Source of the DNA: Pseudoxanthomonas kaohsiungensis
GTDB lineage: Bacteria; Pseudomonadota; Gammaproteobacteria; Xanthomonadales; Xanthomonadaceae
Direction of reading: 5' to 3'
Length of the DNA stretch: 64,000 bases
NCBI RefSeq assembly: GCF_010211765.1
Contig: NZ_PDWO01000015.1
Coordinates: 1-64,000 of the forward strand
In this document: piece by piece, positions 24,668 to 33,776 of the stretch
Position numbering within the stretch: position 1 is the stretch's first letter
Layout: every line of letters begins with the position of its first letter
Notes under the pieces: generated by a model
Database searches by the model: none
What the model was told of the DNA's origin: nothing
Seen by the model: the letters and a program-made list of their open reading frames with translations, nothing else
Translations under genes and position numbers: made by a program

Positions 24668-25603
24668 ATGTACGAACCAGCTGACCCGCTCCTGCTCGAC
24701 CGCAACGCTTCTCAGGAGCAGGCCCGCGCTGTTCTGGACGAACCCCTCGCGTTCCTGGCCGACTTGGTGAACTACGGAACGCACCTCATCATCAAGGCGC
24801 TGGGTGATGGGGAAGGCGATACGTCCCGACTGGTGGTGTGTGCCGGCCTGTTGAAGCACATCGTCGGAATGCTGGACGCCGCCGTCGTACTACTGGAAAA
24901 CGGGCACTCGACAACAGCCCTGACGCAGGTTCGCTCGGCATTCGAGGCTACGCTTTACCTCGAACTGATCCTGCAGGAGGACACTGAGTACAGGGCCCGG
25001 GTTTACCTGGTGGGCGAGTATCGAAGGAGGCTTGCGTTCCTCCAGCGGGCGCTCGACCCGTCTACGGCGCCAGGCTCCTTCAATCACGACTACGCGCACA
25101 TCGGAATGAGCACCCAGACGCTCAGTGAGGAAGCAAAGACCACGGGCGTTGAGCATGTCGCCCACATTCAGTCCTTACTGGTCCAACCCAGCCTGGCTAG
25201 CATCAATGCGGCCTACCAGAAGAAGCGCGGCAACAAGGCCTTCGATCCCCACTGGTATGAGCTACTGGGCCACAGAAGCATTCGCCAGCTCGCCAAGGTA
25301 TTGAAGGAAGGGCCCGCATACGACCTTTGGTACGGGGGCGGCAGCCAGGTTGTGCACGCCCAGTCGCCCACCCAGCATTGGTCTGTGCTGGGCGATGTCG
25401 CGGCACTGAAAGCCATCCGCCACTTGGAAGACGCCCATTCCGTGAAGGATGGCGTGGCGCAAATGGCCTTGCGCGCCTACCGGCTCGTTGTCCGTCGATA
25501 CCTGCCCGAAGAGTTTCCCAGCTTGCAACAGAAGTATCTGGCAGACTGGCAAAAGCCCTTCCGGAGCGGCATCAAGGTTCGATACGAATACCAAGGGCGA
25601 TAG
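24668..25603 (+). CDS. DUF5677-type helical protein, 311 aa
   Basis: All-alpha protein. A central pair of helices 'MLDAAVVLLENGHSTTALTQVRSAFEATLYLELIL' gives the R-S-x-x-E pattern of DUF5677/HEPN-like proteins, and a later 'VHAQSPTQHWS' has the histidine often seen after that pattern ('SxxVHA'). Such proteins turn up as solitary genes in defence islands. Some HEPN relatives are RNases, but I cannot place a full R-x(4-6)-H motif with confidence. It opens a short plus-strand unit with the ankyrin gene, 29 bp apart. Confidence 0.65.
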   Translation: MYEPADPLLLDRNASQEQARAVLDEPLAFLADLVNYGTHLIIKALGDGEGDTSRLVVCAGLLKHIVGMLDAAVVLLENGHSTTALTQVRSAFEATLYLELILQEDTEYRARVYLVGEYRRRLAFLQRALDPSTAPGSFNHDYAHIGMSTQTLSEEAKTTGVEHVAHIQSLLVQPSLASINAAYQKKRGNKAFDPHWYELLGHRSIRQLAKVLKEGPAYDLWYGGGSQVVHAQSPTQHWSVLGDVAALKAIRHLEDAHSVKDGVAQMALRAYRLVVRRYLPEEFPSLQQKYLADWQKPFRSGIKVRYEYQGR

Positions 25604-25632
25604 CCACCACCATCCACTCTATATGAAGCTCT

Positions 25633-26133
25633 ATGACTGACTCTGCGGATTGGTCACAGCATCCTCTGGCACGTCGTGCGTTGGCTAAGGGCGATCAGCC
25701 GACCCCCATGACGCACCTGCACCATGCTGCCCGACATGGCTGGCTGGAAGACATCGAAGTCGAGCTGGACGAAGGAGCAGACATCGAGGCCCCCACCGCC
25801 GATCAGCACCAATGGACACCGCTTCATTGGGCGGCATTGTCTGGGCAGACCGCAGCGGTCCGCCTGTTGCTCACGCGAGGCGCGAACATCAACTCCCTAG
25901 AAAGCAAAGGCAGTTCGCCGTTGATGTTTGCCATCCATGGCAAGCACGTGGAGACTGCGTATGTGTTGCTGGAAGCAGGCGCCGATACGCGGGTGGTCAA
26001 CGAAGCAGGACGAACGGCTGAGGAGCTGGCGTCCCACTATGACCCGGAGCTGCAAGCGGCAGTTCGTCGTTATGGCTTGAACAAGGTAGCCGGCGTCAGT
26101 GGCGAACAGGCGCGGGAGAAGCCGATCTTCTAG
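25633..26133 (+). CDS. Ankyrin-repeat protein, 166 aa
   Basis: Three or four ankyrin repeats occupy residues about 25-135: 'MTHLHHAARHGWLEDIEVELDEGADIEAP', 'WTPLHWAALSGQTAAVRLLLTRGANINSL', 'SSPLMFAIHGKHVETAYVLLEAGADTRVV', and a final capped half repeat 'GRTAEELASHYDPELQAAV'. Ankyrin stacks bind proteins, so this is probably an adaptor or inhibitor. It lies 29 bp after the DUF5677 gene on the same strand and may act with it. No signal peptide. It converges with the HTH gene, leaving a gap of only 8 bp. Confidence 0.85.
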   Translation: MTDSADWSQHPLARRALAKGDQPTPMTHLHHAARHGWLEDIEVELDEGADIEAPTADQHQWTPLHWAALSGQTAAVRLLLTRGANINSLESKGSSPLMFAIHGKHVETAYVLLEAGADTRVVNEAGRTAEELASHYDPELQAAVRRYGLNKVAGVSGEQAREKPIF

Positions 26134-26141
26134 TTGGCCTC

Positions 26142-26633
26142 TTAAAGGTCATCGATCCGGCCAGCCTCAGCATCGCTTGTCCTGGATGTGCTGGCAATCG
26201 CCGCCAACTGCGCGCGGCGACGATCTGCTCGCGCTGTGAGGTACGCCCGAACTTCACTGTCGTACAAATCCTGGGCGGCCTGATCTAGCCCGTCTGCGGT
26301 CTCGACATCGCCCAGCACCCGGGCAACCTGCGCCCAGAACCGGTCCCGACGGTAGTTCATCACGATCGCCTTGCGGCGTCGTGCAGCGCCGACGATGACC
26401 GGTGGTGGCGGGATCTGCGGAGCTTTCGGAGTGGGCTCTATATGCTCTGCCAGGTCTGGAAGTGGCATTTTCCATATGCCATCGCGTTTCTCCGCCCCGG
26501 GAAGCTCGCCGTTGCGCATCCGCTCGCGCACCGTGTACGGATGCTGCTTCAAGACCTTCGCAGTTTCTTCGGCCGTCAAATGAGTCTCGCCGGGCCATTG
26601 CCGGATCAGAAGATCGAGCATCCGTTCGGACAT
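26142..26633 (-). CDS. HTH DNA-binding protein (excisionase/MerR-like), 163 aa
   Basis: The N-terminus reads as a winged helix-turn-helix of the excisionase type: 'HLTAEETAKVLKQHPYTVRERMRNGELPGAEKRDGIWKM' (residues about 17-55), where helix 2 selects the site and 'GIWKMPLPDLAEHI' is the wing. A proline-rich linker follows (PTPKAPQIPPPPVI), then a basic helical C-terminus 'AARRRKAIVMNYRRDRFW'. It could regulate the island or help recombination. It is encoded on the same strand as the Hsp70 operon but 50 bp behind its last gene. Confidence 0.7.
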   Translation of the reverse strand: MSERMLDLLIRQWPGETHLTAEETAKVLKQHPYTVRERMRNGELPGAEKRDGIWKMPLPDLAEHIEPTPKAPQIPPPPVIVGAARRRKAIVMNYRRDRFWAQVARVLGDVETADGLDQAAQDLYDSEVRAYLTARADRRRAQLAAIASTSRTSDAEAGRIDDL

Positions 26634-26683
26634 CCGCCCCCCAAGAAGTCAACAACATGCCTCAACTAATGGGGCGGCAAAGA

Positions 26684-28225
26684 TTAACGCCCGATTGAAC
26701 TAAGTTGCCTAGCCAAACATCGGTTATATGACGCAGCACCACTAGCTTTCGTAGAAATACAAGCAAGCTCAACAGATGATCTATCCTGATAGCTGAGCCC
26801 ACTCATGTTCGGTGACCTAGGCGCGCCATCGAGTTGACTTAGCTGGTCAACAAGGCAGCGATTGTAGCCAGCCGCCCCACTCGATTTTCTCGTGATACAA
26901 GCAAGCTCAATAGAAGATTTCTCGTCGTATGAAAGTCCAGCGAAACTCGGCTCACGAGGTCCGCCGGCCAAGGCATTGAGCTGATCTGTCTGGCAGCGGT
27001 TATATGTAGCGGCACCTTGGGACTTCTTCGTGATACAGGCTAGCTCAATGGCTGACTTCTCGTTATAGGAAAGACCAGCCAAGCTAGGTTGACGAGGCGC
27101 GTCGGCCAGTGCATCAATTTGCCCAACTAAACAGCGATTGTACTCCGCTGGACCACGCGACTTCGTCGTAATACAAGCAAGTTCAATAGCAGATTTCTCA
27201 TCATACGAAAGACCAGCTGTGCTTGGGGTCCTCGGAGCATCAGCCAGTCGCCGCAACTGGTCGCTTACACATCCACCGTATGCGGCTGGACCTCGTGATT
27301 TGACGGTGATGCACGCAAGCTCAACAGATGAGCGCTCATCATAAGAAAGAGATTCTTGTCGCAGTGATTCCTGGTTCGAGTAGGAACTCGATTCTGAATC
27401 ATATGAGGATCTCTCTATCACCGAATTATCCGTTGCGACAGGTTGCAAAGGAATTTCTTGAAACTCCGGTTTCTCTGGAAACTCCATGGGCAGATCCGCA
27501 CCAGCGACAGATCCGTCATCTTCGATGCCCATGATTTCGGTTGAATCTGAAGTGGATTCTCTGACGGGAGTACCTCTCATCCGCGCCCTTCCCTCATTCT
27601 CCAATTCGGCTCGAAGTCCTTCTGCCTCACGCTCAATGGGCGCAAGAGCCCCAGATCGGTACCTAAAGGATCCACAGCGGCTATTGAAATCCTCCACCAT
27701 GGCGTTGAAGGTATCTACAGACCATTGATCATAGTTGTCTACGACCCTTTCTGCCGCCTTGATCCGAATATCCTCAAAAACACAAAATCGGATCTGAGGA
27801 CTCGTAAACACGAGATTGCTTCCTACAGGCGGTTTCGTGATAGTAGGCTCGTTGCTCGGCGGCGGCGGGGTCACGATTGGGCCCGCATTCGCATCTGAAG
27901 GCTGTTGCTGATTTGCGATGCTGGGCGGCGGGTAAGCTCGCTTCGATGGTGACTGATTTACCAACCATATGAAGAATAGGACAATTGCTGCCAAGACCCC
28001 AAGACCAACAGCCCACCCACGCCAAGGTGAAGGCGCGGTCGTGCTTTGAGGTTGTGAAGACTGCTGATATGCATCACTTTGCTGCGACCAGGCGGCAGGC
28101 AATTTAGGGGCTTCTACTCTTCGTTCCGGCGCTGATGGACGTTCCGACGCGTCGCCTGGCTTTGAGCCCAGAGATCTAAGCCCCTTAAAACCCTTCGCTT
28201 GGTCATTATTCTCAGACTCGTTCAT
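26684..28225 (-). CDS. Single-pass membrane protein with five 46-residue CX13C repeats
   Basis: 513 aa. Residues 1-65 are a basic/proline-rich cytoplasmic segment. One transmembrane helix follows ('WAVGLGVLAAIVLFFIWLV', about 70-88), then a proline-rich spacer, a domain with 'RFCVFEDIRIKAAERVVDNY' and 'FNAMVEDFNSRCGSFRYRSG' (about 145-200), and from residue 293 to the end five tandem repeats of the form L-S-Y-D-E-x-S-x-x-E-L-A-C-I-T-x-K-S-x-G-x-A-x-Y-x-x-C. The cysteines are spaced CX13C, fitting one disulfide per repeat if the tail is periplasmic, which the charge distribution allows. It is the last gene of the chaperone-like operon, 1 bp after the J-like gene. Codon use is more AT-rich than the chromosomal part. 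Confidence 0.8.
   Translation of the reverse strand: MNESENNDQAKGFKGLRSLGSKPGDASERPSAPERRVEAPKLPAAWSQQSDAYQQSSQPQSTTAPSPWRGWAVGLGVLAAIVLFFIWLVNQSPSKRAYPPPSIANQQQPSDANAGPIVTPPPPSNEPTITKPPVGSNLVFTSPQIRFCVFEDIRIKAAERVVDNYDQWSVDTFNAMVEDFNSRCGSFRYRSGALAPIEREAEGLRAELENEGRARMRGTPVRESTSDSTEIMGIEDDGSVAGADLPMEFPEKPEFQEIPLQPVATDNSVIERSSYDSESSSYSNQESLRQESLSYDERSSVELACITVKSRGPAAYGGCVSDQLRRLADAPRTPSTAGLSYDEKSAIELACITTKSRGPAEYNRCLVGQIDALADAPRQPSLAGLSYNEKSAIELACITKKSQGAATYNRCQTDQLNALAGGPREPSFAGLSYDEKSSIELACITRKSSGAAGYNRCLVDQLSQLDGAPRSPNMSGLSYQDRSSVELACISTKASGAASYNRCLARQLSSIGR
26687..27349 (-). repeat. Five in-frame 138-bp coding repeats
   Basis: Repeat units at 27349-27212, 27211-27074, 27073-26936, 26935-26798 and a shortened one at 26797-26687. 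Protein similarity is strong between units while the DNA differs at many third positions, so the duplications are old and kept by selection. Confidence 0.85.
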
Positions 28226-28226
28226 A

Positions 28227-29864
28227 TCACTGTCCGAATATTTTGCTCAATTTACTTGCCTTTCCTTCCCAGATCCTGTCAATCGCGAAGTCTAGGACAT
28301 GAACGTTCCATCCGTCCTTGTAGCTAAACGAGGCCGAAAACTTCTTTTCAGGTTTTCCATAAAAATTTAGGCTTCCATCGTAGGCTGACTTGCTGACGTC
28401 GAACCATGAGAAGAACTTTGCCTCATCTTCTTTAAAGATTCGACTGCGCCTTAGTATCAGCCCATCGTCAGAAACCTCGACACCCGCGATATTTACCTTG
28501 CGCCCTTTGCTCCAATCGTCCATCCAACCCAACAGGATGCGAATACAGACAGCCCGCCACGCTCGCTGGATGATGGCTTGATACTGACTGCTGTTCGGCT
28601 GCAACAACACGGACGTAGCCGACGTACCATAGCCGAAATAGTAGTCAGTCCCCGTGGGAATTCCGTTCGTGGACTTCTTCACTGCACCCCATCGAACACC
28701 AGTTATTTGGTCCAGGGGTATGAGCGAACCCTTATAGTCAAACCCCGCTGGTGAAATGCGGAACTTGTCCTTGAAAATGAACCCGAACTCGGTTTCGTAA
28801 GTGATTTCCTTAGCAAATTCTGCCTCACTCGCAGCTTCGCTCCTTCTCTGTTGGGCCCGTTCGATCACAATGCCTTCCAGAGCCTCAATATCCTCATCGA
28901 CGCGATCGCTTACCGCAGTAACTTCGGAAAACAACTCCTGAAGCGCCTCACTCATGAGCTTCGCGTCGTCCAAGTAGTCATGCTTGTTGAAAAGATGGAT
29001 ACCCAGACCGCGCGCAGTGAATGCCAGATCTTGACTTTCATCGTGGTCAATGCCGCGACTCTTATAGGCAAGTTGTATGGGTTGAGCCACCCTGTCCCAA
29101 GTACGCAGTGCGTCAATAATCTCATTGACGCTTGCCCGCACCTGCCTTTCAGCGACATGCCTATCAGCCGCCGTCTTGGCCTTTTCGATCAACCCCTTGA
29201 TCCGGGCAGCCTCTTCCGAAAGGTAACTGCTGGCCTTCAACTCATAGCTGTCAATCAGAGCGTCGATTAAGCGATGTCCCGCATCTTCGCCTGCATTGGT
29301 GCTGTCGGAGATCAGACCTTCATAGACCTCCACCATCTCCATGCTCGGCAGGTCTTCAAGGAGCGCCGTCGCTATGCGCTCGTAATGCTTCACACGCTCA
29401 TTGATCTGCGCTTCTATCAAGGATGGATCGGCAACGGCAGGCAATCCAGCTGCCTGGCGATCCTCGTTGATCGCCTGCAGCACGTCATCGACGTCGATTT
29501 CCTCGACATAGGATGCAAGCACCTCGATGCCTTCCCGAAGCTCCACCGGACCGGCCTTGGAACAAGCTTCCAGTGTTTCAACAAGAAAGTTGGCGCAGCT
29601 CAATGCATTGAAGCCGTCCAGCTCAGGGGACCCGCCCCGGGCAATGTGCTCCAATGTCTGCGTGATCCGCTTTGGGCTCAGCCCTGGAAACCAGGCCACT
29701 TCGGCCGCAAGACGCGTGCGTGGGTTCGAGAGAATATTGCGCGCGTCTACGGCTGAGTCATGATCGCCGTGCAGAGCAGCCTCTTCTGCGAGCTCATTCA
29801 AGTGAGTTTTTCGGTCCCGCGTCGATGCTCTCAGGAGGGAGAAAGGATTTTCGTTGGCAATCAT
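28227..29864 (-). CDS. J-domain-like co-chaperone candidate, 545 aa
   Basis: The N-terminus 'NPFSLLRASTRDRKTHLNELAEEAAL' and 'ARNILSNPRTRLAAEVAWFPG' matches the helical pattern of J-like domains (N-P-F-x-L-L, a charged helix II, and a 'L-x-N/D-P-x-x-R' end), but the HPD tripeptide that stimulates Hsp70 is replaced by 'HGDHD'. A long helical middle (about 100-330, coiled-coil-like) is followed by two beta-rich PH-like segments ('FGFIFKDKFRISPAGFDYKG', 'VNIAGVEVSDDGLILRRS'). Position directly after the AAA+ gene (TAATG overlap) and in the same operon as Hsp70 supports a co-chaperone role. It could present clients or anchor the complex. Confidence 0.65.
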   Translation of the reverse strand: MIANENPFSLLRASTRDRKTHLNELAEEAALHGDHDSAVDARNILSNPRTRLAAEVAWFPGLSPKRITQTLEHIARGGSPELDGFNALSCANFLVETLEACSKAGPVELREGIEVLASYVEEIDVDDVLQAINEDRQAAGLPAVADPSLIEAQINERVKHYERIATALLEDLPSMEMVEVYEGLISDSTNAGEDAGHRLIDALIDSYELKASSYLSEEAARIKGLIEKAKTAADRHVAERQVRASVNEIIDALRTWDRVAQPIQLAYKSRGIDHDESQDLAFTARGLGIHLFNKHDYLDDAKLMSEALQELFSEVTAVSDRVDEDIEALEGIVIERAQQRRSEAASEAEFAKEITYETEFGFIFKDKFRISPAGFDYKGSLIPLDQITGVRWGAVKKSTNGIPTGTDYYFGYGTSATSVLLQPNSSQYQAIIQRAWRAVCIRILLGWMDDWSKGRKVNIAGVEVSDDGLILRRSRIFKEDEAKFFSWFDVSKSAYDGSLNFYGKPEKKFSASFSYKDGWNVHVLDFAIDRIWEGKASKLSKIFGQ

Positions 29865-31285
29865 TAGATGAAACCTATCTTGCGGGGCTTTGGCTCGGTG
29901 GGCATTCGCGATGGAGATGTGTCCAGAGCCGTCTTGAAATGGGCGGCACCTACCTTGGCGGCTCCCGACTTGGCGGCCAAACGGCAGGCTTCTCGAAGAA
30001 TGAAGCCAACGTCGGACAAAGGCCGGCCAGCCAACGCTTTGGCCATTTCTGTAATGTCGATGTCGCCATCGGCGGGTATCTCTGCCAGCTTGGCAGTCAA
30101 CAGGGAATGCACCTCGACCTCACTAGGCATGCCGACTTCAAGGATGTGATCGAACCGCCCACGTCGCACAACTGCAGGGTCCAAGCTGTCCAGACGATTG
30201 GTCATTCCGATGACCAATACTTTGTTCTCGGCTGCCTTGGGAATGCTGCGCAAAAACTCCGCCACCTCTTCGACGCGATGTTGCCCTCCTGCAGAGCTAT
30301 CACGCGCCGCTAGGAATGCGTCGATCTCATCGATAACGACCACGGAGGGCGAGACCTTGGACGCCTGCTCAAAGGCTTCAGCGATCTTCTTGCCGGTCTC
30401 GTGGATGAAGGGGCTTCCAATGCTCCCTGAGTCGATGGCGAAAAATGGCCAATCTAAGTACTCGACCAGCTTCTCGACCGCGAATGTCTTGCCGCAGCCC
30501 GGCGGACCGTGCAGGAGTACCGCGCCAGGAAACGTAATGCCTAACGCCTTGTAGCGTGCCTCGTTCCGAACGAGGTCGATGACGTGCTCATTGAAGAAGG
30601 CCTCAAGGATGGGGCGTCCCGGTAGGCTGAACTCGCCCAACGATTTCTCAACTGTTGGAGATTTGCGCGCCCGCTTTTTCGCGGACACGCTTTGAGGCGT
30701 TGGCTCATCTGCCACATTGACTTCGGGCTCAGCCAGGTTCAAGGCCTCGGCTAATTGATTCAATTGCCCAGCCCTCAGCCAGGGGGCTAGTGAGCGCATC
30801 CGACGTGTGGACAGGATCGAGACGTTGACCCCACCAGTGATCCAGAAACCCACCAGCGTGGCATCGTCTGTACTGGGAGCGGGTGTGTAGCACGGCAACA
30901 AACGGGACAATCGCTCAACATAGAGCGCGTCGTGAAATCCTGCATCTGGAACGAGCTTACGCGTTTCGGAAATAGCCGCGACGAACGCCTGGCAATCCGT
31001 GAAATCGTCGGGCGCTTCCGCCTCATCCACGGGCTCTAATCGATAACTTCTCCCACCCAGCACCAACGCATAGCGCTGGCTACCACAGGCAAATTCGGCC
31101 AACTCTGATCCCGTCAGCAGCCCCTCGTCCAGCCATCGATCGGCCAGACTTGCCTTAACAACTATCACCCGCCCGCTATTTGACGTGTCATAGATCTGCC
31201 AGCGATCCTCCGCGAACAGACAACGCTGCACGACCGTACCGGCCTTGGGAGAAAATCCGCGCGCCAACCAAGGATCGATCGCCAT
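29864..31285 (-). CDS. AAA+ ATPase of the Hsp70-associated operon
   Basis: 473 aa from the ATG at 31283-31285. A single classic AAA domain occupies about 215-440: Walker A 'LLHGPPGCGKTFAVEKL', Walker B 'VVVIDEIDAFLAAR', sensor 1 'VLVIGMTNRLDSLDP', arginine finger 'VVRRGRFDHILEVG', and a C-terminal lid 'RPLSDVGFILREACRLAAKSG'. It resembles Cdc48/FtsH-type AAA modules without a protease. The N-terminal 200 residues form a separate, unrecognised domain. It lies 4 bp downstream of Hsp70, and its stop overlaps the J-like start by 1 bp. The likely job is ATP-driven remodelling of a protein complex together with the Hsp70. Confidence 0.87.
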   Translation of the reverse strand: MAIDPWLARGFSPKAGTVVQRCLFAEDRWQIYDTSNSGRVIVVKASLADRWLDEGLLTGSELAEFACGSQRYALVLGGRSYRLEPVDEAEAPDDFTDCQAFVAAISETRKLVPDAGFHDALYVERLSRLLPCYTPAPSTDDATLVGFWITGGVNVSILSTRRMRSLAPWLRAGQLNQLAEALNLAEPEVNVADEPTPQSVSAKKRARKSPTVEKSLGEFSLPGRPILEAFFNEHVIDLVRNEARYKALGITFPGAVLLHGPPGCGKTFAVEKLVEYLDWPFFAIDSGSIGSPFIHETGKKIAEAFEQASKVSPSVVVIDEIDAFLAARDSSAGGQHRVEEVAEFLRSIPKAAENKVLVIGMTNRLDSLDPAVVRRGRFDHILEVGMPSEVEVHSLLTAKLAEIPADGDIDITEMAKALAGRPLSDVGFILREACRLAAKSGAAKVGAAHFKTALDTSPSRMPTEPKPRKIGFI

Positions 31286-31289
31286 CGGA

Positions 31290-33776
31290 TTAGGCCACAA
31301 TGATGTTGGCGCCTTCGGACATGCCATCGTCCCCGCCAATGTGGATACGGATGGAATCCATCAGCAAGACAGCTTCGCGCAACTTGTGCATGTCATCGTC
31401 TTCTGCTGCCTTCTGACCTATGCCAACCAACTGCCTGAACTGAGCTTTGTCCGTGAACAGATGGGGCGACTTGGAAAGCCACTGGAACCGCTGAATGACG
31501 AACGAATCTTGCCGCCAGAGGATGTCCCAGTTTTTTCCGCATAAGTCGGACAGGTAATTTTCGAATGATGAGTCGTTGTTGTCGATGGCACGCTTCGCAC
31601 TGCGTACTGCATTGTCGAACTGGGTCTCTTCGGAGGGCTTCGCGTGCTCTCGGACGTAGTTATCGAAGAACTCGACAACACTGTCCAACTCCATCTGACG
31701 AATCGTCTTAAGATTGGCGTCCCGGATCTTGGCGATCAGCTTCTTTGCATCCTGAACACGATCCATAGCTTCTTTGGACTGTTCTGGGTTCCCGTCATCA
31801 GTACTAGCGGCCAACGCCTGGTCCAGTTTTTCGCGTGCCCGATCGATTTGAGGGTCGTCGATCTTCTCTGCAATTTCGTCCAATCGAGACAATTGTCGCT
31901 CAGCTTCTTCGTGGACTTGCTGGCCGACGGCCGAGTAATCGATACCCGACTCCTGCCGCGAATATAGGTTGTGGCCTGTCTTGAACGATCCTCCTACTGA
32001 TGGCACGGTGACTTCGAGCATGACGTTGCCTGAGTCGCTGACCTCGTATTCACAGATCAGTTCTGCCCCCTTGGCGATGACACCCTGTTCCAGCTCACTA
32101 CCCGGAATTCTGAGAGAGCCTACCCAACGGTTGTCCATGACGGGCGATGCGATTTCACCTTCCCAGATCTTGAAATCCAAGCTGTTCTGGGAGCCGGCCT
32201 TGATGGCCTCGCCCGCTAGGAAATTCATGGTGCCCTTCTTCGGCAATGGGTCGCCAGCTCGGACAAGCCATGACATCACCGGTTGACCGCCAGCCTTCTC
32301 GAGCGATGCAATGCCTATGGAATGCGAGGCCGGAATAGAATCGATCGCCGCCGCTGTACGCGCAATAGTTATGCGGTCATTCTCCAAAGCGATGGGCGAA
32401 CCACTTGGGTCGAAAACGAACACCTTGAATTCATTCTCGCCCAGCCTGGACAGCGTCAATTCAACAGAGGCGCCGTCTTTTAGGGTTTGTCGGCCAGAGC
32501 TCCAACCAGTTTCTAAGCTATCGACCTGAAACTCACTGCCAGCGGCTACAGTTCCCTGAGCCTTCACTACCAGCTTGGATTTGATGTCCGGTGTGCGTGC
32601 GATGTAATTGAAACTTATCGCCAATGCAGACCCGGCCGAAACCGAACCGCGGGTTGCCTTGCGACCCTTGCGCTGTGAGCCCCAATCCACCGACTCGGCG
32701 AAAATTGCCGCGCCCTCGGCCACGGCGGTCATGGGATTGACGTCCAACGCGCCTGGCAAACCAAGTTCGAAGGCGACCTTGTCTCGCACCGTCTTGTATT
32801 GGGTCGGGCCGCCGACGAAGACAACACGATCCACATCCTGGGAGCTAAGGTGTGCCTTGGACATGGTCTCGCGCACAGACTCAATCGAGTCCTTCAACTT
32901 GTCCTCAATCAGCTGGTCCAACTGCTCCTTGCCCAGCGGAATGTCCAGGTAGATTTCGGCGCCATTTTGGTCCTGCAGACCAATTTCAACTTCCGACAAC
33001 AGGATGACGGCTTCACCACGCGAGGAAAGCTCGATCTTGGCCTTCTCTGAGGCCATATCCAGCTTGGCGAACAGCTTTCGGTAGGCGGGATTGGTTGGTG
33101 CGTCCTCCGGCAAGTCGAACGTCCTCTCCAACCACGGACGCACGATGTTGGCCACGATGGCCCGATCCCAGTCGCGGCCACCGCACATTTCGATGCCACC
33201 ATGGGCCTGCAGGCTGACTCGCCCATTGAGTCCTTCTGCAATCGCTACATCCAGCGTGCCGCCACCCAAGTCGTAGATGATGAAGGTGCCATTGGAGGAC
33301 CTCGCCCTCATAACACTCATCACAGCGGCTACCGGTTCCTGCATCAGGGTCACTGCACCAATGCCTGCCATTTCTGCTGCCTGCAGAGTGGCGTCTTTTT
33401 GCATCTGGTTGAAGGCCGCGGGCACCGTGATGACCGTTCCCTGCACTTGCGAGCGCACTTCCTCAGGCAGGTAGGCAAACAGCGTCTTCAGGATTTCGGC
33501 TGAGCACCACTCAGGGGTCACAGAATCCTGCCCACTGATATTAATCGGCGTGGTGGTGCCCATGAGACGCTTAAACAGTGTCGCCGACTTGCTGCGATCC
33601 TGAGGCACGAGGTCATAGGCTCGCTTGCCGACATAACGACCACGCCTATCGAAGTAGATGGCAGAGGGCGTGACGTCGTTCTGTTCTGGGCTCTTCCAAA
33701 GCTTGAGGGCAGACCCATCCCAAGTGGCGATGGCGCTATTGGTCGTTCCCAGATCAATACCTGCGTAGTAAGCCAT
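31290..33776 (-). CDS. Hsp70 (DnaK-like) chaperone with an unusual C-terminus, 828 aa
   Basis: The nucleotide-binding domain (about 1-385) is intact: 'AGIDLGTTNSAIATWDG' (phosphate 1), 'VITVPAAFNQMQKDATLQAA', 'MQEPVAAVM', 'FIIYDLGGGTLDVAIAEG' (phosphate 2) and 'VVFVGGPTQYKTVRDKV' (adenosine). The substrate half is about 200 residues longer than DnaK: two beta-rich stretches (390-600) and then a long helical tail with 'QLSRLDEIAEKI', 'KKLIAKIRD' and 'SAKRAIDNNDSSFENYL'. There is no EEVD-like or DnaK-type end. The ATG at 33776 overlaps the stop of the GrpE-like gene (TGATG), while a GTG one codon earlier is the alternative. This is not the housekeeping dnaK, which lies with grpE and dnaJ elsewhere. 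Confidence 0.88.
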   Translation of the reverse strand: MAYYAGIDLGTTNSAIATWDGSALKLWKSPEQNDVTPSAIYFDRRGRYVGKRAYDLVPQDRSKSATLFKRLMGTTTPINISGQDSVTPEWCSAEILKTLFAYLPEEVRSQVQGTVITVPAAFNQMQKDATLQAAEMAGIGAVTLMQEPVAAVMSVMRARSSNGTFIIYDLGGGTLDVAIAEGLNGRVSLQAHGGIEMCGGRDWDRAIVANIVRPWLERTFDLPEDAPTNPAYRKLFAKLDMASEKAKIELSSRGEAVILLSEVEIGLQDQNGAEIYLDIPLGKEQLDQLIEDKLKDSIESVRETMSKAHLSSQDVDRVVFVGGPTQYKTVRDKVAFELGLPGALDVNPMTAVAEGAAIFAESVDWGSQRKGRKATRGSVSAGSALAISFNYIARTPDIKSKLVVKAQGTVAAGSEFQVDSLETGWSSGRQTLKDGASVELTLSRLGENEFKVFVFDPSGSPIALENDRITIARTAAAIDSIPASHSIGIASLEKAGGQPVMSWLVRAGDPLPKKGTMNFLAGEAIKAGSQNSLDFKIWEGEIASPVMDNRWVGSLRIPGSELEQGVIAKGAELICEYEVSDSGNVMLEVTVPSVGGSFKTGHNLYSRQESGIDYSAVGQQVHEEAERQLSRLDEIAEKIDDPQIDRAREKLDQALAASTDDGNPEQSKEAMDRVQDAKKLIAKIRDANLKTIRQMELDSVVEFFDNYVREHAKPSEETQFDNAVRSAKRAIDNNDSSFENYLSDLCGKNWDILWRQDSFVIQRFQWLSKSPHLFTDKAQFRQLVGIGQKAAEDDDMHKLREAVLLMDSIRIHIGGDDGMSEGANIIVA

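Noticed and set aside
26687-27349. 138-bp periodic repeat as a non-coding tandem array
   Set aside because: Units are in frame, keep the protein pattern and differ at third positions, so this is a protein repeat.
31290-33776. Housekeeping dnaK
   Set aside because: The protein is about 190 residues longer with an unrelated C-terminus, and the neighbours are not dnaJ/grpE of the normal type.
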